64,000 bases of DNA. Origin: Syngnathus acus (Eukaryota; Chordata; Actinopteri; Syngnathiformes; Syngnathidae). The notes beneath the pieces were generated by a model. The model was not told the origin of the DNA. It did not search any database and saw nothing but the letters and a program-made list of their open reading frames with translations. The stretch covers positions 11,442,967 to 11,506,966 of the forward strand of contig NC_051091.1 in NCBI RefSeq assembly GCF_901709675.1. Direction: 5' to 3'. The translations under genes were made by a program, and so were the position numbers. Positions 13,204 through 24,926 of the stretch are shown here, one piece after another (positions within the stretch are counted from its first letter, which is position 1; each line of letters opens with the position of its first letter).

Positions 13204-14170
13204 AGTTTTCTTTCTTTTGGTACTCTTGAACATGCAGTTAGAAAAAGCGAGTTTGCGTCGCTGTGGGAGTGAACAAAGCTAACATCCTGGCCCGTGAAAT
13301 TCGATGCACGCTGTTGTTATGTTCATGAACAAAATGCATCCACCACGTCCACCACACACGTTCATGGAGCTCAGAATCTGTCTGCCTGTGCGTCGATCAA
13401 ATCCACCAAAATCGTGTTACACACCAGCGCCACAACTTAGACCTACTTTTACCTGGTCTAAAGTCTAGTTTACTTTCAGACACCAAATTTACAGCTGCTC
13501 CGCGGCGTATAAAAAACTACAAATGCACTCGGCTCGCCCAGCACGGCGAAGCACGGTCTGCCAAATCCCAAAACATGGTCAATTAGACTTGCCCTGTCAG
13601 AAAAATGAGGATACTCCAGTTTTTCACTGAGAGCATGTTCGAAAAAAGAGCTCCACAGCAATATTTTGCGGGCACAGCTTCAATTCGCCACATGACTGTA
13701 GTTCTTGATACGTCAGTTCTTGAACGTAATATTTCTTTTTGGAACAACAAGGGAGCTGCTTCAAATGAATACTCTCTCTCTCTTGGACGAACTTCAATGG
13801 TTGCTTTGGCTTTTGTAGTCCGCTGTGAGAAAAATAACTGCCATCCGGACAAAAGTCCAAAAAATGACGGTCCACATTTTCCTTCTTCAAAACAACAATG
13901 GGGAAACTGGCAGAACAGGCAAATGTACTGTAACGTGCATATGTAAAGAAAAAATGATGTGATTGACACAATGTACCTTCATCATCAGCAAAACCATTTT
14001 GCACGGCGAAATTTTTTTTGAAGGTGGGCATACACTGATCATGCCAGAAACCATCACTCATGTTAGGTGACAAATATTTAAGCCTGGTCTGAGGTAACAA
14101 TAGCTAAAATGACGTTGTTGTCAGTCGACTGTTTGTAATCCACGGTGTTTTCATCGATAAAGAGGCGATA
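13204..14170. repeat. Probable old DNA-transposon-derived repeat Y (larger copy)
   Basis: The start (about 13204-13300) aligns by eye with 34238-34335, sharing TGTGGGAGTGAACA and a gapped match on both sides (GAGTTTTCTT...TTTTGGTA, then TAGAAAA.G.G). The following kilobase has moderate GC and overlapping open frames on both strands (113-158 codons between about 13583 and 14100) without any domain I can name. I infer a decayed dispersed element. The right boundary is a guess and the family is unknown. Confidence 0.35.
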
Positions 14171-14269
14171 AAAACGAGTTCAAGCAGCTATTGTTCTACA
14201 TTTCCAAAAATAATCAGGCGCGCAGGAAGCAAGCAGGACCTGTCGGCACTCTGCAATTTTCCATCTCGC

Positions 14270-14331
14270 GCACACACATGCGCACGCACACACACACGCG
14301 TATGCGCACGCACACAAAAACACACACACAA
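14270..14331. repeat. Imperfect (CA)n tract
   Basis: Interrupted CA/CG dinucleotide repeats (CACACACATGCGCACGCACACA and so on). The short basic ORF across it is a repeat artefact. Confidence 0.8.
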
Positions 14332-14522
14332 TACCAAACACACACTCAAGCATCTGCTCGGCCCTCCTTCATCCCCACCTTATTAAGATTCATATCCCCG
14401 AAAGGTGACTTCCTAGTTGGGCACAGTGACAAGCCGCCACCCCTCGCCAGCCAGCAGCCTGGAGGTATGTAGTCGTTGTGACAGGTAGCTACGCTCCCCT
14501 GGGACACCCTTTCTTGGCTTTC

Positions 14523-14525
14523 TGT

Positions 14526-14600
<75 letters not shown>

Positions 14601-14612
14601 CGTGCGTGCGTG
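14523..14612. repeat. (TG)n microsatellite
   Basis: About 40 TG units ending in CGTG variants. It lies about 190 bp after the CA tract at 14270-14331, in the opposite strand sense, so the two could pair as a hairpin. The ORFs of Cys-Val or Thr-His repeats here are artefacts. Confidence 0.95.
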
Positions 14613-17600
14613 GCCAAGACAAGCAAGATTATCAAGTCAAAGATGACCCCTGACATAAGGATCTCAAGGGACTGAAGATAAAAAATTTTTAAGAGTTTTT
14701 TTCTCCACCTCCAACCGTCCCGCTGTGGTCTTCATCCTCTGACCCCATTACAGCTCCACCCCCCGCACCTCTCCATGGACTTTTTTTTGCTGGAGTATTT
14801 CCCGTGTGAGCCGTCATGCGGTTTAAGCAAATTGGCCTTTGTATGGCGTCGTATGGCCATTGTGCTCTTTTGGTGTGCTCGCATTGGCCACCTGGAGGCA
14901 GTATTAAGGTATCAAATCATCTCAGCTCATCAATATGACACTAATATTATTTGTTCTTTGCGCAGGTTAAAGAATACAAAATTATATTGTTTTACTTTCT
15001 GTCAACAGGAGTTGCGGCATCATTTGTATTTGATTTTTTGCTTAAAGCCTTCTAGCCTGCTTTTCCGTTGAAAATCGACATTGATTTTGTAAATGCCTGT
15101 CTTTCCGTTGAAAGACATGTATTAAGTCTGATGATTCACATTTACACGTAGTAAACACCTATCTCTCCACTTTCACACAACAAACAGGTCAAAAGAAAAA
15201 TTGCAGCTTGTATTATCACTGCTTGCTCCGACCATACGAACAAAGACAACCAGACTAGGAAGTTGGAAGAGATGAACTAATAAGCAACTTTCGAAAAGTC
15301 AAGAGACTAAAAGGTCCTCCACATTGCAAAAAGAAAACCTCAGTAGGCTGATGAACTGTAACTAAAGGAGGGTTACAAAAAAAAGTCAGCTAATGACGAT
15401 CCAACACTTTTCTGTTCACAGTTCGCATGTGAAATCTCACAATCACCACTGGCAATTAAATGTGTTTGGTTGACTGGAGAGGACATTTTTATGCTGTGAA
15501 AAATCACGTCATACAGAAAGTGATGAACAAACAAGTAAGGTAGGGGCTCGTGCTATCAATCACTTTCGGCCAAATAACTTCACGTCGGTCAACGATACAG
15601 TAAAAAAAACACTGTGCTGATTATCATTCAAAGCCCAAGATGGGAGCATTTTAGGCTATAACGAGCTCCTCGCCACATGTCTACCACCAACCAACAAAAC
15701 CCCTGCATGTCTCGTAGGTGCGTCTCAATTTTCGCGGCTGGTTCAAGGCCTTTTATGGAGATTTTTTGCTTCGACAATTATCTCTATGGAACCTAACAAA
15801 CTATTGAGTGCAAACACACCTTTTGCATCTATCTTGAACGGCCTCAAGATACCTCCGCACTTCTTTCTAAGACCCACCACACACTGAGCGATGAAACACA
15901 GTTGAATGCTCGCAACCAATTACAGTCTGTGAGGTTTTGAGACTTCAATTTAAATGTTTTCTATTATTTTCAAACAATGTGCAGTAACTGACAAAAAAAG
16001 CAGATTGCCTTGGAAACGGACATGAATAAAGGACATGTTGATACTCGACTGGCTTTTGGCATTGGTTCATTGACTGTTGTTCAGTGACACAGAGTCCCCA
16101 CACTTTGCTTTTTAGCCACAGGCCTCCATGTGGATCCAATTCAATCTCTAGTCTTACATGCGCATGAATAAATGCACGTGAAGAACCCTCTTGGCATCTG
16201 TGGCTGGTTATTGGAGGGTTTTTCATGGCACACCTGTCTAACGAGCCACTGATGGCAGCACTAATTGAAGTGGCCTAATTCCATGTCATCACAGTGAACT
16301 CATCATACACTCAAAGCGGCAGAGCGTGGAAAAGTGCTCGGAGTCTCAAGATCGCACGTGCGTTAAGTCAACTTTCAATCCCCTGATTGCCAAGCATACA
16401 GCATAGTGTTAATCTGTACATTAAGAAAACAGCAACGCTTCATAAGTAAATGCTAATATATGCATAGAGTAAATGTGTATCAAGTCCATTCATACACATG
16501 TAAACATCTGTTCATTCAAGCATGTGGATAATATACAGTTCTTGTGTATTTAATTTGTGTTTTAAATTCACTTTGTTTCCTGTATTCATATTATTTGTTT
16601 ACTCGTCTAAAATCTTTTGAATTCCAAAAACATGGTTTATTGGGTCAAAATTAGAATTGGATAAATTGCTATTGATTAATCATTTATTTAATAATAATAA
16701 TAATAATAATAAAATTATAATAATGGGGTTAATTTCTGAAAATATTTTGTGTTCTATAATGATAAAACGCATTATAATTACTCTTACTTTTCGCAGCCCT
16801 GCCGTGAAATTTAGGGTTATGGCTGTTTTGGTTTGCGAAGATGAACTTTTCCATGCCATTTGTTAAAGGAAGCCCTGTTTTTAATGAGTGTTTTGGAGGC
16901 CTGGCTGTAGGCTTTGTGCTGGAGCGTCTGATGGATTGCAAGGCAGCGGACAGTGGAGAGTTGTAGCTATGGAGAAGACACAGGCCTCACACCCCTCCAG
17001 GCTTTTCTATTATCCCACACTTTCTGGATCATATACCACAAGGCCCTGGGTGTGTGTGTGTGTGTGTGCGCATGTGTGTGTGATTGCCCGCACCTGTATC
17101 TCACTTGTGTGTGTGCAATCATATCAATCTCAGCAAACCCCCCCCCCTCACGCCTCCTGACCATTCGTTCTGTCCTTGTCCCTTGTCTTTGCTGTTGTGT
17201 TAAAGCTAATACACATCCACCAACTGGGACGAACACAAGTCACTTTTCAGAAGCACCGCAGGTTAAGGAAACTTTGTGAGGGAGAAACTCAGAGCAGTGA
17301 TTTTTTTTTCGAACTGAACCAAACACACTTACACAAACGCACAAATGTCCATTCAAAGAGTTGACAGTATATGTATAGTCAGTTTTTTTTTTATTTATAT
17401 AATGGCACTAGCATAGACCGTGGGCACAATGTTATACTTACAAAGCAGATGCTGATTATTTTCAATCATCATTATTTATCATAGTTAACACATTTAATAT
17501 TAACCACTCATTGCAATGCTCCAATACAGTATTCAATAAACCGCCAAAGGATGCACGGTGCAAGCAAACGTACAAATAAAGTCATATTAGGTGAGCATAT

Positions 17601-20411
17601 ACAAGGTAACGAGTCCCGTGACAGTTGAATGAAAGCAGTCCTGAATGGACAACAACAGCATCAGGAATTGATATATATTTATATATATTTTTTATTTATG
17701 GCGGGCATTAAATGTAGTTCGCCATTAAGCATGCCATACGTGGCTTATGATACAAGGTGCGAAGGGCAACCCGGACGGACGGTGGTCGGCGTGCTTTGTA
17801 TTCAGAAACGGTCTCGGCCCGGACAGGCTGCTAACTGTCTGGCTGGGCCCGGAAAACCTTGGGAGCTGACTTTTCCTGCGTTCCCTTCACATGGCTGGTG
17901 TTGTTAATGCGCTCTTCTTTTCGCAAACCACTTCAAGGATGTCTGTCCAATCGCCTGTCTTTGTCTCTCTGACTATTTATGTATTTATACCAAGCCAGAG
18001 GCAACCTCATTGAGCCTGAGGCATAATTAAAGCTCAAAAACCAAGCAGAGGGAGGAAAAAAAAATAGAAAAGCTGCGGGAGGTAAATAGGAAGTGGTGAG
18101 AAAGTGATGGCCCAAGGTGTGCCTTCCAGCTGGCCTGTAATGATCCTCACTATAAGGGGCGGGAAATGTACCAAGACACACCTCTTGATCAGTTAATTCA
18201 TCAACCAGGACGGAACTCATCCCTTCCATCCATTACCGGTTCCGGTTGTTCTCATTCAGACTTTTTTGTTCTCAATCTTCCAGGTCATGGTAATTTGGAA
18301 AGACTGACTTGCTTCAACTCTTCTGAGAAGGCTTTGAACACGGTTTAGGAGTGTCTTGGTTTGAATATTTGAGCATTTGCTCCAGGGGTGCCATTTTGAA
18401 GTCATATACTGATACTAGACAAGAAGGTCTGGCTTTCCGCTGTGATTTAACCCAAAGTTGTAAATATCGAGGTCAGGATCAGTCAAGTTCATGGACACCA
18501 AGCACAAATGTGCTTCTGGTAAAATGGTCAAACTTTCCTATTCACAAATCTCGCAGCTGGTGGCCCAACAATTTAAGAATGGGATGACACTTAGGCAGCA
18601 GACGTGTTGCCTTCAGTCAGATACTGTACCATGTTAGCGGTTTGGTTGAGTCGGCCTCTGCAATCTATAAAGTAATTTCCCCAGCTATTGATTGTGTGCG
18701 AGTGAGAGTGTACTTGATGATGAGGCCACGCCTTGAAGAAAATGTCACCTTGTGGACTCTTACTCCAATAAAACTATTGTCATCTTACAAAAAGCTTTAC
18801 TGTGGTATAATGTCAAGTGCTCACTAAAAAATTTAAGACTACAATTAAAGGCATGGCAGGTGGGCCACTAAATTTGTATGTTAGTAAAAGCGATCTGCTG
18901 CCCATTGCAAGTATGAGTACGTATTTACAAATAAGTGTACATTTTCTTGGATTTTTAATTGGATACCTTTTCCCTCTTTTCTCAGCATGCTGCCATCACA
19001 CAAGCTGCTGCAAAAACATCAAACAGCTGTTCATCACTGTGCACAGCCCCAACTAAAGCATGTTCACACTTTGCTGTTTGTACCTGATATGACATACATC
19101 TTAGTACTTCATATATATTCATATATTTTATATAGTCATATAAGACACGCTCAATAAATGTTCATTTTCTTACTGTGATTTTGCATTTTTGTTTTTCAGT
19201 CATACGAAAAAGCTATGGGAACAAATTTTGGTAGCATAAAAGCTAGCTCTTAGCAACATGACATATAACAAGGATTTAAGAAATTGGATTTTTATCCGCA
19301 TTTGGATTAGGCCTGATTCCAATCTGAAGCTATCCAATTCCATGTGTTTGTTCCTCTTTACTGCACCATGACATATACCCCAATTATGCCCTTTGAGAGC
19401 AAAAAAATAAAAATTGATATTTCTCAGGTAAACCATGCAGTCTAAATCCAGGCTGAAGTCCTATTTAGCTTGCATCAGCATGAATGAGAACAGGGCCAGA
19501 AGAAATGAAAATGGTGAATGGAAGCATTAAGAAGAAGAAAAAATACAGTCATAAATCTTACGAGACTTTCACAATCAAGTGCTTGCCGAATGGTTGCACG
19601 GGGGGCTTTAACCCTTCCGTCCATCTGCTCAAAGCCTGCTGTCTGCGGCGGTGTGGCTAGATGAGAATAAAGGTGGAGGCTAGCTTGGGAGGGACCATCC
19701 CTTTCCCCAATGTGCAGGGGCTCATCTTGTTGCCTCCAGTTATTGATCAAGGAGAGCAGGGAGGAAGCTAACTGAGCAAGGCCATTATGGCCGAGTAAGC
19801 AGCAGCAAACACTTGGTGCAGCGCCTTGCCTTTCGACTCGCCAAAGCTGTCTTCCCTCTTCTTACACACACACACAAGCACGCACACAGAGACGAAGAAT
19901 AAAGACATTTTTCACTGTCACGAATGCGCTCGAGGAACAACAGCCACGGTCAAGTGTGCTGATTTCAGCAGGATAGGGGATTTAAACGTCATACTTGCTC
20001 GCCATTGTTACAGTCTGATTGCCCGCTCAATAAAGTCATCCATATAAAGTCTTCTCTTTGTGGGTTAGGCTCTATGTGGGCTCTTTCAAAAGTCTATTAG
20101 AATCCCAAATGTCAGCAGAAGTTAGCTAAGTTCACTGACAATAAAGATGCTTTCAACGCATGCACCAGACATATTACTGTTAGTTTTTTTTCAATGATGC
20201 TAATGGTAGGAGCACACAAGAATAGATAATTGCTATTTATGTTCGTAAAACCCAACTTTATCTTTCCATGTTTTTTTTTTATTGATGCTTATATGATTTG
20301 AACAACTCACCCGGTTATGATTCTGTGCTTTTCCTGTAATGTCCTATAATGCCACAAAAGGGTGCTGAAGTGGTGACTTACAAGAAGGTAATGATTGGTG
20401 CCAAGGAAGTA
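14613..20411. other. Intergenic desert, mostly unassigned
   Basis: I find no exon with support. Local features are a (GT)n tract at about 17048-17082, an AAT-rich run at 16690-16712 and short AT repeats near 17670. A dispersed repeat lies at 19289-19455 (separate entry). Many short ORFs occur at the density expected by chance. Confidence 0.35.
19289..19455. repeat. Dispersed repeat X, copy 1
   Basis: The segment beginning TTTTTATCCGCATTTGGA and ending near ACCATGCAGTCTAAATCCAG aligns in order with 63438-63602 in an r3hdm2 intron. Shared blocks are TTTTTATCCGCATTTGGA, CATGACnTnTA, AATT.TGCCC/TCCC, GAG(A/C)GCAAA and ACCATGCAGT.TA.AAATCCAG. Two diverged copies of one interspersed element best explain this. 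The family is not known to me. Confidence 0.5.
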
Positions 20412-21064
20412 CAGTGGAGCCTCGGTTTTCGAACGTACCGGTTCTCGAACAAATCGGTATTCGAACAAAAAATTCGAGATTTTTTTGCTTCGGATGTTGG
20501 ATGAAATTCGGTTGTCGAACCTCGCGAGATGAGCCGAGAGGACCCGCATGCCAACTGACTCCGTTCGTTATTATTCTAGTTACTGAGGATTGCATCAACT
20601 CTAATCATGCCTCCAAAAGGAAGCAAGTGGGAGCAGTAAAGCCATCCTAAAGACGCTCCTAAAGCAATGCGATACTGAGCGCCCGGCGCGCTGCGGTTGC
20701 GCGATCGGACCAAATTAAGCTCCCTGCGCACTGAGGTCCATTTAAATTTTGGAAAGTACATTAGGACTTTACAAATGTTTTCTAAATTTCAGCGACGGCT
20801 CTGTCACAATAACGCGACCAGCGCGGTGCAGTTGCGCGGTCGGCGACGCGCTGCGGTTGCGCGTTCGGCGGTGCGCTGCAGTTGCGCGATTGGACAAAAA
20901 TGCGCAAATGAAAAATGCTTAAAAAAGGCTTTTTTTTTTTTGCTTGGAACGGATTAATTTCTCTTCCATTATTTGTAATGGGAAAATTTGATTTGGAATT
21001 CGAAGGATTCACTTCTCGAACAGCCTTCTGGAACGGATTGTTTTCGAAAACCGAAGCTCCACTG
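20412..21064. mobile_element. Tigger/pogo-like non-autonomous DNA element, complete
   Basis: The ends are inverted repeats: CAGTGGAGCCTCGGTTTTCG at the left and the reverse complement of CAGTGGAGCTTCGGTTTTCG at the right. TA dinucleotides sit on both sides (20410-20411 and 21065-21066). CAG termini with TA target sites are typical of the pogo/Tigger branch of Tc1/mariner. Subterminal copies of TTCGAAC / GAACAAATCGG occur near the left end. Inside, a short ATG frame at about 20607 begins Met-Pro-Pro-Lys and stops after ten codons. It may be a relic of a transposase N-terminus, since Tigger-type proteins often start with a Lys/Arg-rich M.KRK motif. A GC-rich array of about 25-bp units lies at about 20822-20896. 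No functional transposase remains. Confidence 0.75.
20822..20896. repeat. GC-rich tandem repeat inside the Tigger-like element
   Basis: Three adjacent units, each about 25 bp, follow the pattern GCGGTGCAGTTGCGCGGTCG / GCGCTGCGGTTGCGCGTTCG / GCGCTGCAGTTGCGCGATTG. A related single unit is at about 20690-20708. The array is internal to the transposon and unlike its AT-rich flanks. Confidence 0.65.
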
Positions 21065-21066
21065 TA

Positions 21067-21779
21067 TGTTGAAATGATCCATATCCATATTTGTAAGAAT
21101 TTCGTAAGCTTAGCTGTAAGTGGAAGTTATGGCGGAAAAATCTCTTTCGTGTAAACTGACTTATGGTGATTGGTGAGAATTCAATTAAAAATTCAATTTC
21201 CAACCTTGAAAAACCCCATGTGAAGATATTTGCTAATTCAAATCTAGTTTTATTTGTCATATAAGATGAAGCGGCTATGAGAACAAACAAGTCCGATTGG
21301 TCGGCTGTCAAGTCATGAAGTGCCACTTAATTAGCGCCTGCCTCTCTGAATTGTCTCCCCTCTGGAGCGACCCCCTCGACAAGTTTCTTGCACCTTGCTG
21401 TCTGAGTGCTGCGAGACATGCTTGTAACACCCCCACCGGACCCGAGTCATCCGGTCCTTTAATCAGCTCGTTTGTCTTAAGGACTGAGAGTCTGCCATCC
21501 TCTACGAGCTACAAACTTTGCGCACTGGTTTTTATCATCTTCAGTGTGCTACATGTGCCCTTTGCCGGAACCGCCGTCTGAGGAGGCTTCAGTTGCTTAA
21601 CCTTTATTCTGTGATGTATGAGCCGAGGGGGTTAGTGGCTGCAGGCCTATGCATCCATTATGCTAGCGAGAACTCCAGCATGAAACGGTAGGAGGGGGAA
21701 AAAGCCTTAACACTGCACATTGATCTTTCTCATTGGATTTAAATGATTAAAAAAAAAAGGTCCAGGTATAAGATAGGAG
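21067..21779. other. Intergenic, unassigned
   Basis: No gene is supported. A moderately GC-rich stretch at about 21300-21600 includes a homeodomain-like TTAATTAG at about 21327. No transposon ends were seen. Confidence 0.3.
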
Positions 21780-21835
21780 CAAGGTTCTGAGGTACTGGGT
21801 TCAAATCTCAGCTTGGAAGGCCCAAGATCAGCTGA
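21780..21835. repeat. Fragment resembling a common fish repeat with a tRNA-like B box
   Basis: The phrase GGTTCTGAGGTACTGGGTTC followed by AAATCTCAGCTTGG resembles the 'gttctgaggt..gggttcgaatcc' segment that recurs in fish interspersed repeats and contains a Pol III B-box-like GGTTCAAAT. No cloverleaf and no A box are present, so it is not a tRNA gene. Confidence 0.35.
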
Positions 21836-21965
21836 ACAATTAATCAAATTTAGATCGACATAGCAATGTAGTAGAATGCAATTTTTAAACTGCAAAGACT
21901 GCAATTTTGATAAAAATGGGGGCAGGGGAAAAAAAACCCTCTTGGCCTTACTTGTGTATACTTTA

Positions 21966-22060
21966 CAGTCAGGTCCATAAATATTTGGACACCATTTTCA
22001 ATATTCCAGCTCTATACAACACCACAATGGATTTGAAATGAAACAATTAAGACGTGCTCA
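21966..22060 (+). mobile_element. Truncated Tc1-like element (left end)
   Basis: After a TA dinucleotide (21964-21965), the sequence CAGTCAGGTCCATAAATATT followed by TGGACACC, and then CCACAATGGATTTGAAATGA, closely resembles the left terminus of a Tc1-like repeat widespread in fish. The match ends near 22060, and I found no opposing terminus in this window, so only the end fragment survives. Confidence 0.65.
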
Positions 22061-23063
22061 AAGTGTGTGTGTGCGTGTTTGTGAGTTTGTTTTAGCCGAC
22101 CGACGCTCAATGAGTCGCAAAGAGTGTCATTTCTCATGGCCCGTCCCGCAGGCTTGCCGTGAGGTGGGTGGGACGGAATGGAAGTGGAACAAACAGGCTG
22201 TTCAATTAGGGGTGGAACGGAGTGAAATTGCTTCCGAATGATAAGACTCCATTACGGCTAGCCAAAGAGATAGTTTATGCGCAAAACAGACAAATATTTA
22301 CAGTCCATTAATCTCTTATTTCAGAAAATTGAGTAATAATTTTATACAAACAGGGCTGTCAATGAATGTGTGGCAACAAAATGTGCGATTTGTAGTGACA
22401 TTAAGAAAAGCAAAGGTTTGTATAAGGGCATGAATTTGTTGTGTTGAAGGTGGAAGATGCTTGTTCAACAAATAGCCCCCCCCACCCCTCTGATCAAAGT
22501 CCAATTATTGGGAAGTCTCTTAAAGATAACCCTTAATGATTATCCTGTAGTGCAGGTAGAGCGGAGACCATTTTTGTTAGAGATAGTGTAATAGTGTGTG
22601 TGTTTTTTTAAGTGTTTTTTCTCCCCATCATAGTAATCTTTTAGAATAAGAATTATGCTGAAGATTTTTGACCTTCATTATGAGCAGTTGTGTGGGTGGT
22701 ATTTTTTTGTTTTAATCACAGTGTATATATATATCCTGTTGTGTTAAGTGTTTTATTTTCCATCATAATTAAACCGTTATTTTCAGTTATTTTTTAAAAT
22801 GATAACAATTGGCCCTTGATGTGGATTGTGTTAAGATTGAGCTAACGATTATTCGGCCATTCAATTGATGCCGTCTGATAATTTTTTTTTACTTTTATAT
22901 AATTGTTATTACTGTATGTTTTCATAAATTAACATTTTTATAAAGTGCCATTTTCCCATATTGAAAAAACTAATTTCACATAGTTGTTGTTAGGAGGATG
23001 GAATGGATTTACGTCAATGATGAAAAGTGTGTGGAATATTTCATAGCCTAAAGCACCACCACC

Positions 23064-23160
23064 AATTTAATTGGGAGATTGTTTCATATTTGTCTGCAGA
23101 AAATCACAGCAAGCAATTAATTGGGCTACTGATTGGCCGGTGCTAATTGAAGGCAAGCTT
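23064..23160. promoter_or_regulatory. Candidate regulatory element: cluster of CAATTTAATT/CAATTAATT motifs
   Basis: Within about 100 bp there are CAATTTAATTGGG, CAATTAATTGGG, a CCAAT-type ATTGG and GCTAATTGA. The first two are near-repeats of one palindromic homeodomain-like site, spaced about 50 bp apart. Such order in a gene-poor region is typical of conserved developmental enhancers, but function is inferred only from motifs. Confidence 0.3.
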
Positions 23161-24467
23161 ATACAGAGAATGGAAAAACTGCGTGCATGTGTGTGTGAGG
23201 GGTTAGGGTAGTGCTGCGGCTGACACCTCCTGCACAGCGTGAGATGTTACGCCAATTAAAAGGCGGGATGCGTCTTCCTATTTTGTTTCTGCTTGTTAAT
23301 TACTGGCGGAGCTCTGTACAGGCTGCTTCAAACTAGTCTGTCTGCAAGAAGGAAGAAAAAAAACAAGGAAATGCAATTCATGGGAGAAAGTATGTAAAGG
23401 GGAAAAAAATGGGTTCACGAAAAATTTAAATGTGCCACCTGGTGGAAATGAAAGGTGACGCGCATTATTAGCAGGACAGCGCCACTGATGGGAGCAGGAA
23501 TAATATCAGACGCTGGTCGGTCGCCTCGTGATTGCAATAGATGACTCATGGCGGAAAGTCAAAGTCATGTTCTTTGCTGTCAGGGTCCTTTCTGCAAAAG
23601 CGATTACATGAGGAGGGCAGAACGACGGCGCTGGACCGTGATTATATTTCAACACAACGTGTGTACCTTTCACACTGAGCTTGAATCAAAGGCCTTCTCG
23701 CAATGTCAGCCCAAATTTTGGAATGGCTGGAAAACAAACTCATTAGCTTTAAATGAAGCCTGTTGGGAACAACAATTGATTTTTTATTTCTTCTACCCAT
23801 TCCAGCTGCTCTGTCCAACTTTCCAACCAGCTAACGCCTCCCCTCACATCTTTTCTTGCCTTGTTCCCATTTCTTGACATATGATTAAGTACACATATTG
23901 AGACGCTGGTTGCCATTTTCATTTCCCTTTATTTGCGCCATTTGAAGTGTCACTGTTATTAATACCCAAGAGTGTGGCCACTGAGGGCTGAGCTACAACA
24001 AGTAGGCGTGGACAAAAGAGAGAATGGAGGCGCGTCACAGGATTTCATTAGGGTGCCAAACAAAAAGGTCAGGTGGACCATGACAGAAAATGCAAACGAT
24101 CTTAAATTAGACACAATAAAATTTTTCCTCGGCAGCGACGATGTCATGGCTGTCAATCCTGACGCTCGAGGAAGAGTCTTTTTTTCTACATCTACCTGTT
24201 CTTTGCCATTTTACTTCACCCTACGCGTCACATGTTGTACAACATAAAAAGCCGCTTCGTCTGTACGGGCTTACAAATGCCAACCAGTAAAGACAAAAAA
24301 AAACCCTCAATTCATATACGTGGAAATCCATATTTCTCATCATAAACAAAAGGGGAAATTCCGATGCTCTCGAGCGAGTGGCTCCATTGTTCAGAGACGA
24401 CACGTCGCCGTGAACCGTCTGCCGGGCTTTTTTTAAAATATCTTCATTTTGCAGTCGACATTCTACG

Positions 24468-24590
24468 GTCGCCATGGCAACCTTTAATTAGCTGCCTAAT
24501 GAATGGTATGCTAATTACCGAGCTGCATTCTCATATTGGCCAATTGACGGCGTAATTGTGGCGTGAAATGTGAAGCCAAAACATTTGCAT
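24468..24590. promoter_or_regulatory. Candidate enhancer: RFX X-box, homeodomain sites and octamer
   Basis: GTCGCCATGGCAAC (24468-24481) is a full palindromic X-box of the type bound by RFX factors. It is followed within 40 bp by TTTAATTAG, CCTAATGAAT and GCTAATTACC homeodomain cores, then by CCAATTGACGG, and by a perfect octamer ATTTGCAT at 24583-24590 (POU factors). The density of consensus sites in 125 bp is well above the surroundings. Which gene it might serve is unknown. Confidence 0.4.
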
Positions 24591-24691
24591 GCTTCCCTAT
24601 AAATCAGTACAAGCCTGAGATTCCCTGAGATGCAATGAAAGCTAAAGTGACTGTTAAATGAAAAACTTCATTGTACTGTGTAATATATGCA

Positions 24692-24926
24692 CAGTAATTT
24701 TCGGACTAAAAGTCGCTCCGGAATACAGGTCGCATTAGCCATAAAATGCACAATAACGTGAAAAAAAACATATATAAGTCGCTCCGGAGCATAAGTCGCA
24801 TTTTGGGGGGAAATTTATTCGACAAAATCTAACACCAAGAACAGACATGAACGAGCAACAACAGGCTAAACGATAGGTATGCTAACGTGACATAAACACA
24901 AACGAAGAGCTGAGAACAGGCCTGAC
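24692..24926. mobile_element. Mariner-like MITE family A, partial copy interrupted by a hAT element
   Basis: Starting with CAGTAATTTTCGGACTAAAA, the sequence follows the reverse complement of the right half of the element at 1152-1948. Shared marks are AGTCGCTCCGGA, CATTTTGGGGG, TTCGACAAAATC, AGAACAGACATGAACGAGCA and GAGCTGAGAACAGGCCTGAC. The match stops exactly at 24926, where a hAT-type terminus begins. The remaining half is not found on the far side of the hAT element, so it was lost. Confidence 0.75.

Larger units (their letters stand above)
22061..24691. other. Intergenic desert with candidate regulatory clusters
   Basis: No exons are supported. Two compact stretches carry repeated homeodomain cores (TAATTA/CAATTA), at 23064-23160 and 24468-24590, and are listed separately. 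The rest is AT-rich and unrecognised. Confidence 0.35.

Noticed and set aside
16289-16299. TCACAGTGAAC, the first 11 bases of miR-128 (a miRNA hosted by R3HDM1/ARPP21 paralogues)
   Set aside because: The match ends after 11 bases, no hairpin partner is nearby, and it does not lie inside r3hdm2. It is a chance match.
21798-21810. tRNA B-box-like GGTTCAAAT
   Set aside because: There is no A box, acceptor stem or anticodon loop. It fits a fragment of an interspersed repeat better than a tRNA gene.
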